Under the pieces are notes generated by a model. It made no database searches. It was not told the origin of the DNA and saw nothing but the letters and a program-made list of their open reading frames with translations. The position numbers were made by a program, and so were the translations under genes. From Echinococcus granulosus (taxonomy: Eukaryota; Platyhelminthes; Cestoda; Cyclophyllidea; Taeniidae): 64,000 nt of DNA. Positions 12,976 through 25,800 of the stretch are shown here, in pieces (position 1 is the first letter of the stretch; the number at the start of each line of letters is the position of its first letter). Where the stretch lies: contig NW_020170425.1 in assembly GCF_000524195.1 (NCBI RefSeq), positions 538,509 through 602,508 on the forward strand. The letters are read 5' to 3'.

Positions 12976-15900
12976 GTTTGACAATTTAAGCAATTTGGAA
13001 TTCCTAATTACAATGTAAGGCATCAAACGACGCATTGTAAAATGCATTGAACTAAAAAGTGGATGTAGTGGAATTGAATTCTTTCATGTGTAAAGCCTCA
13101 TATACAGTCCTTATTATTAAGGTGCCTATACTCAGGAAGTATAGGAAATATTCAGGTCGCGTCAGTCTACAAGCAAGTATCTTGATCATTGAACATATTT
13201 GTCACTGAAAATGCATAAACCGTTCCATTTCTCTGTACCTCTTTTCCGGTCATGACTGTGATCTCACTCGCATGCACCTTACCATTAAAAGTTTTTAAAA
13301 CTTTCCTCTTTCCCTCTTAGCTCTAAGAATTATACTGAATGAAATGCTAAACCAATCGGCAATTTGTGCACTTGCTTAGTTCAACACTATTAAAGGGAGT
13401 TTTTTTAATGATTCCTTTCCGATGTTGAAAGTGTGTTGGAAGTGGACTTGCTGTTCTTTGTTTAAGTTTAGGCTATTCAAAGTGACTATTTTCTAAGGAA
13501 TTCAATGAGATTTATTCAAACAACGCACAAATTTAAGGGGGGAGTGCAGCTATGATATGCGTATCATATGTACTAATACCTAAAGTTGCGTTTAGCTTGT
13601 CGCCCAAACATTTCATTAAATTGTGTCAACCATTGTTCCTTTGAATACCGTGCAGACAAGCAGTTCAGTTCGATGTCGTTATGATTCAATTTAAGTATAT
13701 TTCATTTAGGAATTTTTACCTTGGCTTTTAAATTGTTTAAGTCGACATTTGCTTAATGCATTCGTTGATTTTTTGGTTGAAAACAATCCTGCTAGATTCG
13801 CTTAATAGCATCTCAAAAACGGTGCCGCAATCAAAATCAAAAGCTACTTTTTTCGATCTCTTGTCTTTAAAACATTTTTTTCACAAAAGTACTCGACGAA
13901 CAGCAAAATTCTCTACATAGTTAATAAATGTTAAAATTTTAATGGCCAGCACTTGCGTTTAAATGAAAGAAGGAAAAATCACCTGTTTTAACAGACTTTT
14001 CTATTTCTTTCTTAGAAAAGCAACTTTTTTATCGACAAATTATGAACTATGGGAATAAATTGTTTTTTCCGGTCCAGAGTTTCAAGCACCACTTGTCACT
14101 TCACGTTTTTAAAATTAACAACAATCATCAAGTTCCAAAGTGCTTATTTTACCCGTGTCATTCATTTGTTAAAACAGTTTATCCTTCATTAGAAATATTC
14201 CTATGAAATCTTCCATTTGTAATGTTTTTATGCTTCCTCGGCTGCCTTGGATCAATCACAATATTTTAACTTTGCATGCAGGTGCTAAATCATATCCTAC
14301 TGATAGTGGGCGAAGATCGGTAGTGCAGTCGAAAATGCGTGTGGCGAGTGTGCGATCCACGTGCTGGTAATTGGGTGAAGTTATTGTGAACAAAACAAAA
14401 AGTTTCGCCCTAGTGCGCAAGAGCGGTCGGACCGAGTAAGTGCTCTCGCATCCCATAAAACCAAGAGTATAAAGAAATAAATAATAGCGCATACGCGTGC
14501 AGGAAGCAGACGAGTAAAAGCGCTTATTCCTAGGCCGATCCGGCGGATCAAGATGTTGATTCGTAACGGGAATCCGATGGTTGCAGCATGACGATTGGGA
14601 GTTAATATTTGAAAATTAACTAATATGCCTAGATTATACTTAGTTCATTGTACGTCTCGAAGAGAGTTCTATTTAATTAATGAGGTAATCCGTGATTGTC
14701 ACTTCGATAAATGTCTAAAATCCAAGTCTTGATGGTTAATAATTGGTCTAACCTACGCGTAATGACCCAAGTATATGTTGAAATGACTCACTCGAAGAAC
14801 TGACTGATGAATAGATACTTGGCGTTCCATGTGATAGATCGGCTGTAAAACCCATCTGTTTCTGATTAGTCTATTAGGAATAAAATCCAAAGATGGAGCG
14901 TGGGTCCTGAATCCTCTGTCACAACCAAAAACCACACAAAGGCTAGATGAACGGTTTATCTCTGCCTCCATATCAATTTAAGGCGCAAATACGCTAAAAC
15001 ACAAAAGTTATGTCGGTGGTGGATTTATGGCACTTTCTTTTTCGCGATTATCAAAAGTGAGCCTAAAACGATCCAGCAGATTTTTAAGTCGTTGATATCA
15101 GTGCAACTTCTTCGTTTTTTCGCCAGCCGGAAAACGACCCTCGTTTCCAATTGGCGCAGGGTGAGGGGGTATATAAGACATCTTTATTCATAAGTCGACG
15201 ACAAAAATCTGGCAAATAAAATCGATTTAATAAGACTGAGGGTAAGCCGAAATCTTAAAATATTCCCCAAAATATTGAGGGCTCATAATTGAGTTTAATA
15301 ATATTTTCGACACGGCTATAAAATGCTCGCTCATGCTTACGCTTCTTACTTTACCACTCAAGTGGAGAAGCTGACGAAGAACAGGTTTTGAGCAGATTTG
15401 ATGGCAGTTCTTGTCAAAAAGGAGAACCCTGTTGATAGGCAAAAAGCGAGAAGCTGAATTATTTGAGATGCCTATGCCTTCAACGCTCTTGTGACAAGCG
15501 GCAGCTTTCTTGGCTTGTCACCAACCCTTTTCCCCTCGAGAACGCCCACCATACCACAAAGTTGATGTCCCTTTCTTTTGCATTTCCTTATGTGTGCAGA
15601 AAAAAAGATTAAGCTGCTATGCTCTGGAGCGTAATAATTTGCTTTCACTGTGTTTCATTGTTTGATTTTTTGAATTCCACCAGGTTGGATTAAAATCACG
15701 CTTCTTTGACATAAAAGTATTATTGAACTCAAAGCCTTCCTCAATTGACTAGATTTCCCTGTATTTCAGGAATGGGCAACAATTTTACTTTGCTCTCTAT
15801 GCACATGAGTAATCAAATGAAGTAACATCAAGTTCACTGGTGTTCGAAGTACCCAAGAATGATACTGTAATTATATGGAACCCATTTTTGACTAGTACAT

Positions 15901-18900
15901 TTCTTTTGTTTCTGATATGCGACGCTATGCCAGGTAGACAAAAAAATGAATATCAAATCCTGCATACTGATGATTGGCGATTGTCAACACATGCGTGAAA
16001 GTGGTAAAAAATCATAATTCACTTGATAATCACATGTTAATCTTACACTCTGTTACCATTACTTTGTACAGATGCAGTTGTTTGGCACTGTGGAGTGCTC
16101 GAGTCTAGGAAAGACCAAAATGGCTTCGGATTTGCTTGGAACAATTCCTTTAGGTTTAAACAGCCATAAAAGAATACAAAACTAGTAGATTTCAAATGTA
16201 AAGCTTTATAGGAGAAGCCTAGTAGGCCTTGCATAATTAATCGGGCGAAAACTACCTATTTATCCTGTATTGATGTGAGCGGTGTAGATTTCAATATAGT
16301 TTCTTGACAATGGCTCCCATCTTTCAAGGCTTAGTACGGTCTTTTCGCCTTTACGTCTCGTAGGACTTAAGAACATAATATCCGCTTCTTTAAAGTAGAA
16401 GTCTACTTTGTACGTTTACCACTTTATTGCCCAATTGATGGCCGTTACTGAAATGATAAATAGTTGCCATAGTTTTTCGTGCTCGACTTCAGACCATGGA
16501 GATCTCTCCACCCTCCGAGACGTCTGGTTTCTAAACTTCTGTCTAACAAACACCTCTCTTATCAAATTTATTTAATCCTAACATACTTCCACCTATATAT
16601 TTTGAGGATTTTATAGTTGATCAAGCTTTAGTCCCAGAAACACATCCATTGATCTGCATTAGTCTTTTGCACATGGAATACACAGCTGTGCATCTGCCGC
16701 AGAACTGCCCTTGATGTGAATGTCAAAATTCCGAGTTGAAATTGCCTTCGACAGCACCAGGTTATGGTACTTAAGTATGCATGTCATGTTAAGCATCGAT
16801 ATTCTTCCTAATGTTTTCTAGAAGCTTGGGCAACAGCTCTATAATTTCCGTAATTATGTACCACTACCTCAGGGCCGTCCTTAATAGGCATCCAGAGTCC
16901 ATGCTCACTTCAGGCGAAGTGGGAGGTTGCAATAGTTTTTTAGTATTCAGGTAAAAAAAATTAGGGCAAAATTAAGTGACTGAATATTATCTTTGTAATC
17001 ATCATTAAGGATTTTAGAATAATTGGTGACAACTCACTTATTACAGTTTATGATATATAGTTTAATATAGGGCAATAGCTACAAGTGATTAAAATTTAAA
17101 AGCTTCCTGAGAAATGGTTGAGATACAATGCTTCAACGCATATATAAGACAGAAAGAAAGTCCACCAAAGGGCTTATTCAAATTTTAAGCTACAAGTTGC
17201 ATTTTATTCTGTAAAGCTTTTAGTATTTCGTGGTTTTGAATTGAAGAGAAAAGCTACTTTCATTCCGTCAAAAAAGTTTTCGAATGTTTTTTGCACTTGT
17301 CAGAGCCTAAGACAAACTCATCTCGCATGGGCGACGCTACAGTGACTGTCACTGAGCTAAGCACTGCCTCAATGACATAAATATTCGGCATTTGGGCTCT
17401 GTAAGACGATGATTTGGCCAAAAACCTGAAATAAAATGTACTACACGATATGGGCTTGCTTCAGTTTCTATTTGATGGGAATTACTAGCACTTGACGGGA
17501 TGTTTACGTTTTTCGAGGTGAATTCCGAATGAAGCAGAAGAAAGTTACTTTAATAGCAGTGCATCGAGTTTGTGGAAGTGAAAACCGATTTTTTTGCTCC
17601 GGACGAATCTTAATCTTGATTATTCCGGAAGCGATAAGTTATCTGGATAACAGTTTCAAACCGTTCTTCTCCAAGCGCACAAACTTACTCTGCTTGCTTC
17701 TTTTTTCTTTTCTAAATGCGCACGTGTGATTATCAAAGCCTATCACTCTGAATACCTATTCGTCAAAGCATGGGATTTGTTTGTTGCGTACACACCAATG
17801 CAGGGAAACAGATTGATCGCAAAAATTATAAAATAGAATTCTCATTCAATGTAATATGGTTGAATTAAAGAACGTTAATCAATTTGCTTTACATTCTAGA
17901 TTTAACGACATAGTGTTGAGGTAAACACGATTTTTGCCCTGGCTGCTGCGATAGCATCCTGACTACCGATTGTCAACAGTCAGTTAATCCATTCAGTTTA
18001 TGATTTGTTGTGCAGATAAAAGTGCAAAAATAGTAATTTGGATGGACACTAGGATAGCTAGGGCATGTACAACCACTTAACCTCGATTTACGCTTCCCCG
18101 TTTAGTCAAGTACATCCCTCTGCAAAAGCTAAGTTCAAGATTCCTACTTACTGAAACCAGTAGCATTCTATTTAACAGTCTTATCCAAATCTTGGTGTTT
18201 AAAAATGGGGTTCACGTATCAATGCGTCTGCAGAATGCTTGCATACGAATGAACCGTGAATGTATACATTCACCACTACTGCTTTGAATTTGCAACCCGT
18301 TTGCAATCCACCAGCCTCGGTTTGTCTTCATTGTTCGTGATATTTCCATTTGTCTTCATTGCATCCTTGCACTTTATTGCACGATTTGTGGATTTTCAGT
18401 ACAAAAATAGGCTTACAAAGCTTTCAGCTGGCCTGATTTCTTTCAAACCATTCGCTCAGACCAAGGCATTGCTGCCTTGCTGAAAGTAAAAGTGATCTCA
18501 ATGTGATACCTTCAAACCAGTACAAATATTTACAAAATTTAGGGATCCGCTGTTTAGAAATAATAATGTACCTAATTGCTGAAAACAAGCGAATGTCGTT
18601 TCGTGATAATGCGACTTGAAAGTGATCCGAAACTCAGAATCTCTAAACAGTTAAAGGCTCCTACGGGTACTCGATTGTGCCAACCTCAGAGAATTATGCA
18701 GACGTTGAGACAAGTAGCAGGACTTCAGTCAAAATATGAATTAAACGACGAGCAAGCAGTAGGCAGAATTTTCCAGTGTGCCCTTCTCCCACTTCCGCCT
18801 CATTCGCCATCAATGTTTGAGTTAAATGTAGGCAGAAAACGTCGAGTCAAATTTTTGCAAGCAAATCGATCCCGAAACAAAGCACTGTGAGGCACTGAGC

Positions 18901-19648
18901 TAAGCATCTTCAATACCGTCTGATGAAAGAAAGACTATCCTGAAGCATCAATTTCTGCATTAAAATGATGACCCGAGTAACTCACCATGAGCTCAGGTAT
19001 AACGGCGCGATCAGCAGCAGGTGCCTTTGATTGCCACGCGCAACTCCCTTCAGAGTGAACGTACTCTTCACACACCGGTGACGCACCCTACTGCTCGTTA
19101 AACCAAACACCTTCAATCACACTAGCTTTGTTAGAAACATAAGAGAAACGCAGATCACTTTAAGAAGACTTAGTAATCAAGTAGCTTTTATGTTGTATGA
19201 TCGGCAAACACCGAAAGTTGCTAACTGCACCATCTACACTTTCTGTTTGCAAAATCCACAAGGTTTAAATCAAACGCAGTTTTACACCAATTTTTACACA
19301 GTGATTATTTCGTCCATTTCTAGACGGCTAGGGTGGCGCTTAGCTCACATCACCTGATTTAGCATCAGACACGGCAAAATACAACTTCACCGAAAAAAAA
19401 CCAGAAACTCCCCAACTTAAAAGGGAAGAATAATATGTTGGACACTAAAACAACGTGGCCGTTTCGTGAATCGCAATAGTAAATGCATATTTATCATACA
19501 GTGTTTTGAGCAGTACGGAAAGTAAGGCTAACGGGATGAAAACCAAGGGTTCCGGGTAAAAATGACAGTGAATCACTATATACATAAAGACAGTGGCTGA
19601 CAGAAGGAAAGAGGACTGAAAGTGGGGAAAAGAATCACAAGAAATATT
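12976..19648. other. AT-rich intergenic DNA downstream of the pericentrin-type gene
   Basis: Contains the 3' flank of the minus-strand centrosome gene (next to 19,649) but no second gene I can support. A patch at about 14,280-14,600 is CpG-richer and carries the near-palindrome GATCCGGCGGATC (14537-14549). The plus-strand frame at 18576-18890 (104 codons) is not recognised. No canonical AATAAA was found on the minus strand in the 500 bp beyond the centrosome gene's stop, so its cleavage site is unplaced. Confidence 0.5.
15147..15177 (+). promoter_or_regulatory. Orphan CCAAT + TATA pair
   Basis: CCAAT (15147-15151; ATTGG overlaps it on the other strand) is followed about 20 bp later by a G-rich tract and TATATAAG (15170-15177), a textbook polymerase II core arrangement. 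No open frame or recognisable RNA gene follows within several hundred bases, so it is either the start of an unrecognised non-coding transcript or a chance match. Confidence 0.25.
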
Positions 19649-19843
19649 TTAACCCCTGAAGGGGCCACAGCGGAAACGGCCATCAGAAGGGGTTCCAGGA
19701 GGGGTTGATGGGGGGACACGGTGGTGCTGATGGAAAGAGCTGGACGCATCCACTTGCTCCCTCTGAGGGTAGGAAGGACGTGAGGGTTGTGCAGTAGATG
19801 GGGTTGGGTAGTTTCGACGGTTCAGAGCCAATGCCGACTCCAA
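19649..19843 (-). CDS. PACT scaffold terminal exon 37
   Basis: Encodes the last 64 residues, beginning LESALALNRRN and then Ser/Pro/His/Gln-rich, ending CGPFRG before TAA at 19651-19649. The acceptor (AAAGGCAG) is good; the donor that joins it (GTGCTC after codon TGG) is weak. If that intron is retained, exon 36 runs on to a stop at 19908 and the protein ends 13 residues later. AKAP9 also has a short helix plus low-complexity tail after PACT, which favours splicing. A CCCCT/AGGGG inverted repeat sits just before the stop. Confidence 0.6.
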   Translation of the reverse strand: MESALALNRRNYPTPSTAQPSRPSYPQREQVDASSSFHQHHRVPPSTPPGTPSDGRFRCGPFRG

Positions 19844-22800
19844 CTGCCTTTAAAGGGATTAATATAACCCTTGTTAACATTTACACCAGTGTCAAGCATC
19901 AGGTAAATCAGAGTAAAACTTGAACAGCCACTTTAATTAAGAGCACCCACTCTGACTGGGGGGAGAGGGAAGACCTATTTGAGGGCCGAGAAGAGAGCGA
20001 GGCAGTAGAGTGTCTCTGGTGAGGGAGAATGTCGTCGTTGGGGTTTGAAACCGCCACGAGGGTGGAGGAGGTGGTGTCAACATTAGTGAAACTGGAGTTC
20101 GACGTCCGACTGTTTATGGAGTGGGGAAAAAGCGGTGCGTGGTTGCGAATGCCCGTCCGCTGCCACTTCAGACGCAGCTGTTTCACTCTGTATGGATAGT
20201 GGAAAGTATTAAAACGCGCATAGATAAAAACGAATTCAGCAATGCCCTTTGAGCCATGTTATCAGATGGTGTAAACCATCGGTAAAGTTAGACTTGTCTG
20301 AAAGCAGTTCAACAGGATGCATCATCTACGTAGGTGGTTTACCTGAGGATGATCATGATGCAGCGAGCAGCAGCGCGGAAGCGAACTAGCGCCGGAGGAG
20401 AGTCAAGGGGCCAGTGCTGCGAGGGAAGGGGATTGCCCTCCATGTCCTGTCGACTGGAGGTACCCATCAGCAGACCCTGGCCAAGGCTTGCTGTTACCCG
20501 CTGCACCGAGTGCTGGAAGTCACCCAGTAACAGCAAGAGGTACTGCTTCTGATAAACCAGCGCCCGTCGGTACGACTCCATGCGCAGGTAGCGCGCCGAC
20601 ATATGGCGGAACTGCAAACGGAAAGGCAACAATTTAAATAATCTAGGCACATTACCGTCTCAAGAAAATATTGGATAGAAAAAAAAGGGGAAAAGTAAAG
20701 CAAAACCCAAAACCAATTTGTATTACCAGTTCGCCGTCACTAACATCACCGCATGGTAACACTAGAGGCTGTGAGAAGCGAATAGATTGATAGATAAACT
20801 GACTTGAAGAGACTGAAAAGTGAAGACAAGGCTGGCTGACCTTCTCAAGGGAGACTGAGCGCGAATCTCCTGAGGCCTGGTGATTAGCGAGGAGAGAGCA
20901 CTGCGTTGATTTACTCTCGGAAGGCAACTAGAGTGCAAAAATGCCAATTGCAACACGTGACCACCTTTATCGTTTGTGGTGTAACTTGTGCAAATAAATT
21001 TTCGCATCCGACACCTTTTTTTCACACACCATCGTGCCTATAATTTATGGATTAGTAAATCACACGTCTTTTGTTCAAATCAGAGTTGGAAGTTAGCCTT
21101 TTGATAAATTTCAACTAGAAATTTCAGTTGCGAAACTGCTCTCAATGTCAGGGAACAGTCAGAGAGAAATACAAATCTCTACCTCCTTAATGTTAGTTAT
21201 ATTCGGGATTGTACATTACTTTAATCAGATGAGCAAGTGCTTTTACAAAAATACTGTAGTACGGTGAACGCCGAAAACTTCGCTGCGGCAAAATTAGTCA
21301 TAATAACATGACTTTGTTAATTAATCAGCTGGGGAAACTCACATGACATATTAAAACATTATCCGTTGAACCTGCAATTTTAGCCAACCCTGAGTCCAAA
21401 TGAGCGACTCCGTTAAGGATGAGCTGTTTCGCCTGCGCGAGAAGAGCGTTGGCAGCAGCAGTAGAGACGGAAGAAAAAGTTTGAAAATTGACAACGGGAC
21501 CACCAATTAAGCTGCGCACATGGGACTCAATCTCAGCAAGACAAGCACAGATCTCCGCGACACCAGACTGTTCCAAGAAGTCGGCCTTCTTACCGCCGAG
21601 GATGGCATGACGCAACAACTCGGCGGGGTTGTTGAGGCTGTCCGAGGACGAGGAGGAGGCGGCAGGAGAAGGCGTGGATTGGTCGCCTGTGGCTAAGGAG
21701 GCGAGGTGCATTAGCCGCATACAGGCGAGGTGGAGGCGTCGCAGACCAGCCGGTGCGTCGGCGAAGCCCGAGTCGGTGAGTTGCTTCGGCAGTGGACGGT
21801 TGACCACCTCGCCGCTGAAGGGGCTCTCGTCATCTCCGCTGGTGCTGCCACTGCCACCACTGCTACCACCGAGATGACCGTTCTCTTTACCAAGACATAT
21901 TGGCAGCAACGCCAATTCCGCCTCGGCTAGCGAGACTCGCAAATCCTCATTACAAGCCTGTGGACAAATGTTGGAATGGTGTTGTGTAATCGCACCAACC
22001 AGACAAACGAATCCCTGTAGAGTGGACTGATATTGGCACTGATAATTAGGTGGGCAAGCAAAAGCCCAAATATTCTTTTTTCCAGCATTAATGCGATATA
22101 AATGAGACTTTCAACCATTAGAAATAAGACAGGTCTAAAAAAATCATGAACGGAAAATCACTAAACACAAATGTCGTAATTTGAAATTAAACCAGATTTA
22201 TAGTTGTGCCAGAAGTCAACAGGGAGGCGCAAAACACGTATTTTAAATGACAATATCTTCCAATGGATACAAACTAAAACGTTTCTGTCTATCTGCATTT
22301 CAACACAATGAATGCGTCTATTTATTAAGGTTTCATAAATAGCAATAGAAAAGTGTATAAATTAAATCGTCGTACGTGCAATTCACGAGACATTTTCTCT
22401 GCCCGAATAGCTTGAAGCCGAACTGATGCAAGCTGATTAGAGACAGTGACTGTAGATAATTCATTCTTCTTTAAACTGGAAGCTTGTAGTGTGGGGATGC
22501 CACCGTTGACATGTGACTTTGGACCCAGGCGAACATACGATCTATTGTTGAGAAGGAATAACATCATTCATGAAATATTTGTAGGTATTTGTGCCTCTGT
22601 GTCAGTGTATTAGCAAATTGTTTTCGTCTTTATGTAAAGCATTTTTCTCGAAAAACGATTACGTGAGATTGCGAGGGGGCAAGCACCAAATATTGGGGAC
22701 TTTTGTGGCTCCATAGTACATGGTCGAAGTGGCCAAACTTGTCGTCACGCCGGAAATATATTATGCATGCACACAATCTGCATACTTAAACGCATGGCGA

Positions 22801-25800
22801 TAGGGCTCAGACTTGCCGACTTACGATTTTAAAGCCTTGATCTCTTGTTCCAATTGAGCGATTCGGGTTTCTGCTAAGTGACTTCGATTTTGTTCCAATC
22901 GCACCTTTGCAGAGGAGTTCTGAGCACCAAAAACGAAGCAGATACGTTACTTGTGAAGCGAAAAACGCCCCAGAGACTGTTAAAAACGCAATACATATAC
23001 CACGTCGATTATTTACAGAGGAATAGCTAAAACTTTGTTTCCAACTTTATTAAGAAAATTAAACCTCAAGCTCACAAGGTCAGCATATGCATAATGAAGA
23101 GCTACGAGTGAAAAAAGATAATAAACGAACACCTACCCTGGTATCATAGAAGTTAACGAAGTGCCTTACCTGCAGATCGCTTTCGAGAGATGCCACTTGC
23201 TCACGAGTTTGAATCAAAGCACTTTGAGAGGCTCGGAGTGTAGACTCCAATTCTGCGACATGCTGACGCTCTTCGCTAATCTGACGTCTAAAATAGCAAT
23301 ACGTCAAACCGAAAACTCGTACCAACACACTTTCGGTTAAAACTTTATGAATATGCAGACAAAGGAAGAACGCATACTTGAATAAAAGACTGTCAAAAGT
23401 ATGGAATAAAGGCTAATAATACGGGCTCTCGTAAATTGTTAAAGATCTGAATGCCTTCTCAGGGGATAAGATTATATGAAAAATGAAGGCAAACCGTAAT
23501 ACTTATCGATATCTAGATGAGAGTTCTACGGCATTTTTACACAAAAATTAGGTCGTTTGGAAAAGTGGAAAAACGGAAAATTATAATTGAACTACGAGAA
23601 CCTGAAAAAAAACATGAAGAGTACAATCCCACGAGAAGGAACAAGAATAAACGTGGCACCAAATACTTCATAATGCACTTGCATACCCGATTTGTTGCAC
23701 TTTTTAATTTGTACTGACTGCTTACTAAATTAATGCATAAGAGCAAACGCCACAAATACGTCATCACAAATATCGTCAAAGGTACTTACATGAATTATGT
23801 GACGAGCATAAAAAACCCATTTAAAGATGTCTAGTGGAATGCGATGCTATCTGCACATAATTTTAACATATTCTAATTCAGTAACCTTCTCGAGTGATGC
23901 TTTCCACAACCATCAACAATGAAATAAAATAATACATTAGTCACATCAATGGGGAATTACGCAGTATCACCAGAAAAAATAATGTAGATCTTTCCTGAGA
24001 ATAATCGCGGTTTGCCGCTAGATAAGAACCAAATTACGCATTCTTTTTCGATTGAAGGCGTTGATCTCACTGATTTCAAAGTTACGATTCAGTCATATCA
24101 ATCACACAGACAATCCAGATTTACTAATAACCATTCCGTTTGGAAGTGTGCCTAAACTAGTCCATATTTCAGCTTGCATATGATTCAGTGGTTTTGATTG
24201 AGCATGCAGGGTTAATGAAAAGCGAATGTACCTAAACAGCATAAAGTGGTTCTCATTTTCGGCTTTTACGTCAGTGAGTTCCTTCCTGAGCCCAGAAACC
24301 GTCGCTTCAAGAATTCTCCGCTCCGCAGACAGCTCGTTCACAACGGTCGATTTCTCGGTCAACGAGGCATCTCGAGCTGCCAATTGGTTGGTCAGGCTAG
24401 CCACTAGAAGGGGGAATAAATAACTTCTATCAAGTACTTTGTAAATGAGATCATCAATAAAAGGGTGAAAACCGACCTTCACCGAGGAGTGATTCCTGGC
24501 ACATTTTCAAAGAGTCTAAATTGGTGAGAAGGTTCGTTCGATCAGACACTAGTGCCGAGGAAAGCACATTCCAGTGCTGAAAAAGTTAAAAATTGCCTTT
24601 AGACACGAGGCAGGCACAGGAAAAACCTTTAAGTAGCAACATTCTCGTGAGAAAGTGATGGAAACTCCCTTCCCCCCCCCCCAAAAAAAAAAATGCATAA
24701 AAACGCACATTAAAAAGCGAACTACACATACAATCCGACAAGCACTTTAGTAGATTAGCACTTTAATTAGTCGACATATAGGTACGATGGCTTGGGTGTA
24801 AAGAGGGAGTACCTCTTCCTCTGCGGCAGCATAGTCAGTCAGTGTCTTCAACACGTCATTAATGTCGGCCTGCGAAGCAGTCTTTGGTCTACTAGGTCTT
24901 GGGCGAGCCAAAACTCCACCAAGAGCAGCGTTCGAGGCTCGATCGATCGTGGTTGAGGTGATAAGCAACAAATTTGCCTTACGATCCGCTAGGAGAGCCA
25001 AAAGTAGACTGGAATATAACTGACTCGATAAGTCTCGGCTCGTCGGTACAGGAACCGTTGATTCATCTGTCACGACAGGCTCCGCTTGGCTACCTTGACG
25101 TAACGGATCCTGTTGGGGTGAGATTCGTCAAAAAAAAATAAATTAATGGAAACATTGTAAGCTGAGGGGTTGGTAACAAATGTGGTTTCAGAAAACACAA
25201 ACCTTAACGATATTCTCAACGACTGATTTGAGCGTTCGGTTGGCCTCAATGAGCCTACTGATAAGTTGTGATTTGTAGTCGTTTGGATCAGCTAATTCGA
25301 CCTCGTGTGTAGGTGTTGCTTGTGAATGAGCTGCCGTGAGGGATAAGCTCAAAAGGCGGCAACTCTCTTGCTGTAGGTGATCCACGAAAGCCTAGCAATA
25401 CCATATAACAACGGTGCATGACAGAGGTGCGGTGTAGGGAATCATATTATGCTACACAAAAGTGCTACGAATATTAAGGGTGTATCATTCGTCAATCACC
25501 GAAGAAACATTTTACGAGCGAAGAAACCGCTAACCAAGGCTTCGTCTGCAGTAGGTGGTGCAACCGAGTTGACAGCAGCAGTTTGTGCGGGGGCGATGGA
25601 GTCGCCGTCGAAGGGGAGGTCCTCCTCACTGACACAATCGGTGTCGGCACAGGACTGGGTCTTGGGAGTGGGCGATGACCGCTCGAGGTCTACCTGAATG
25701 CCCGATTCGACAGTCCAATGAGGCGGATCAGTCTGAGAGGCTGTCTCCTCCCGGGTGACCTCGCCTTGTCTCCCCGAGGGCGTGATGCAACGTAGGCCTG

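Noticed and set aside
18576..18890. 104-codon plus-strand frame
   Set aside because: No family resemblance, non-ATG beginning, and no compatible neighbouring exons.
24670..24692. C-run followed by an A-run
   Set aside because: A homopolymer tract within an intron, likely a replication-slippage product; no function suggested.
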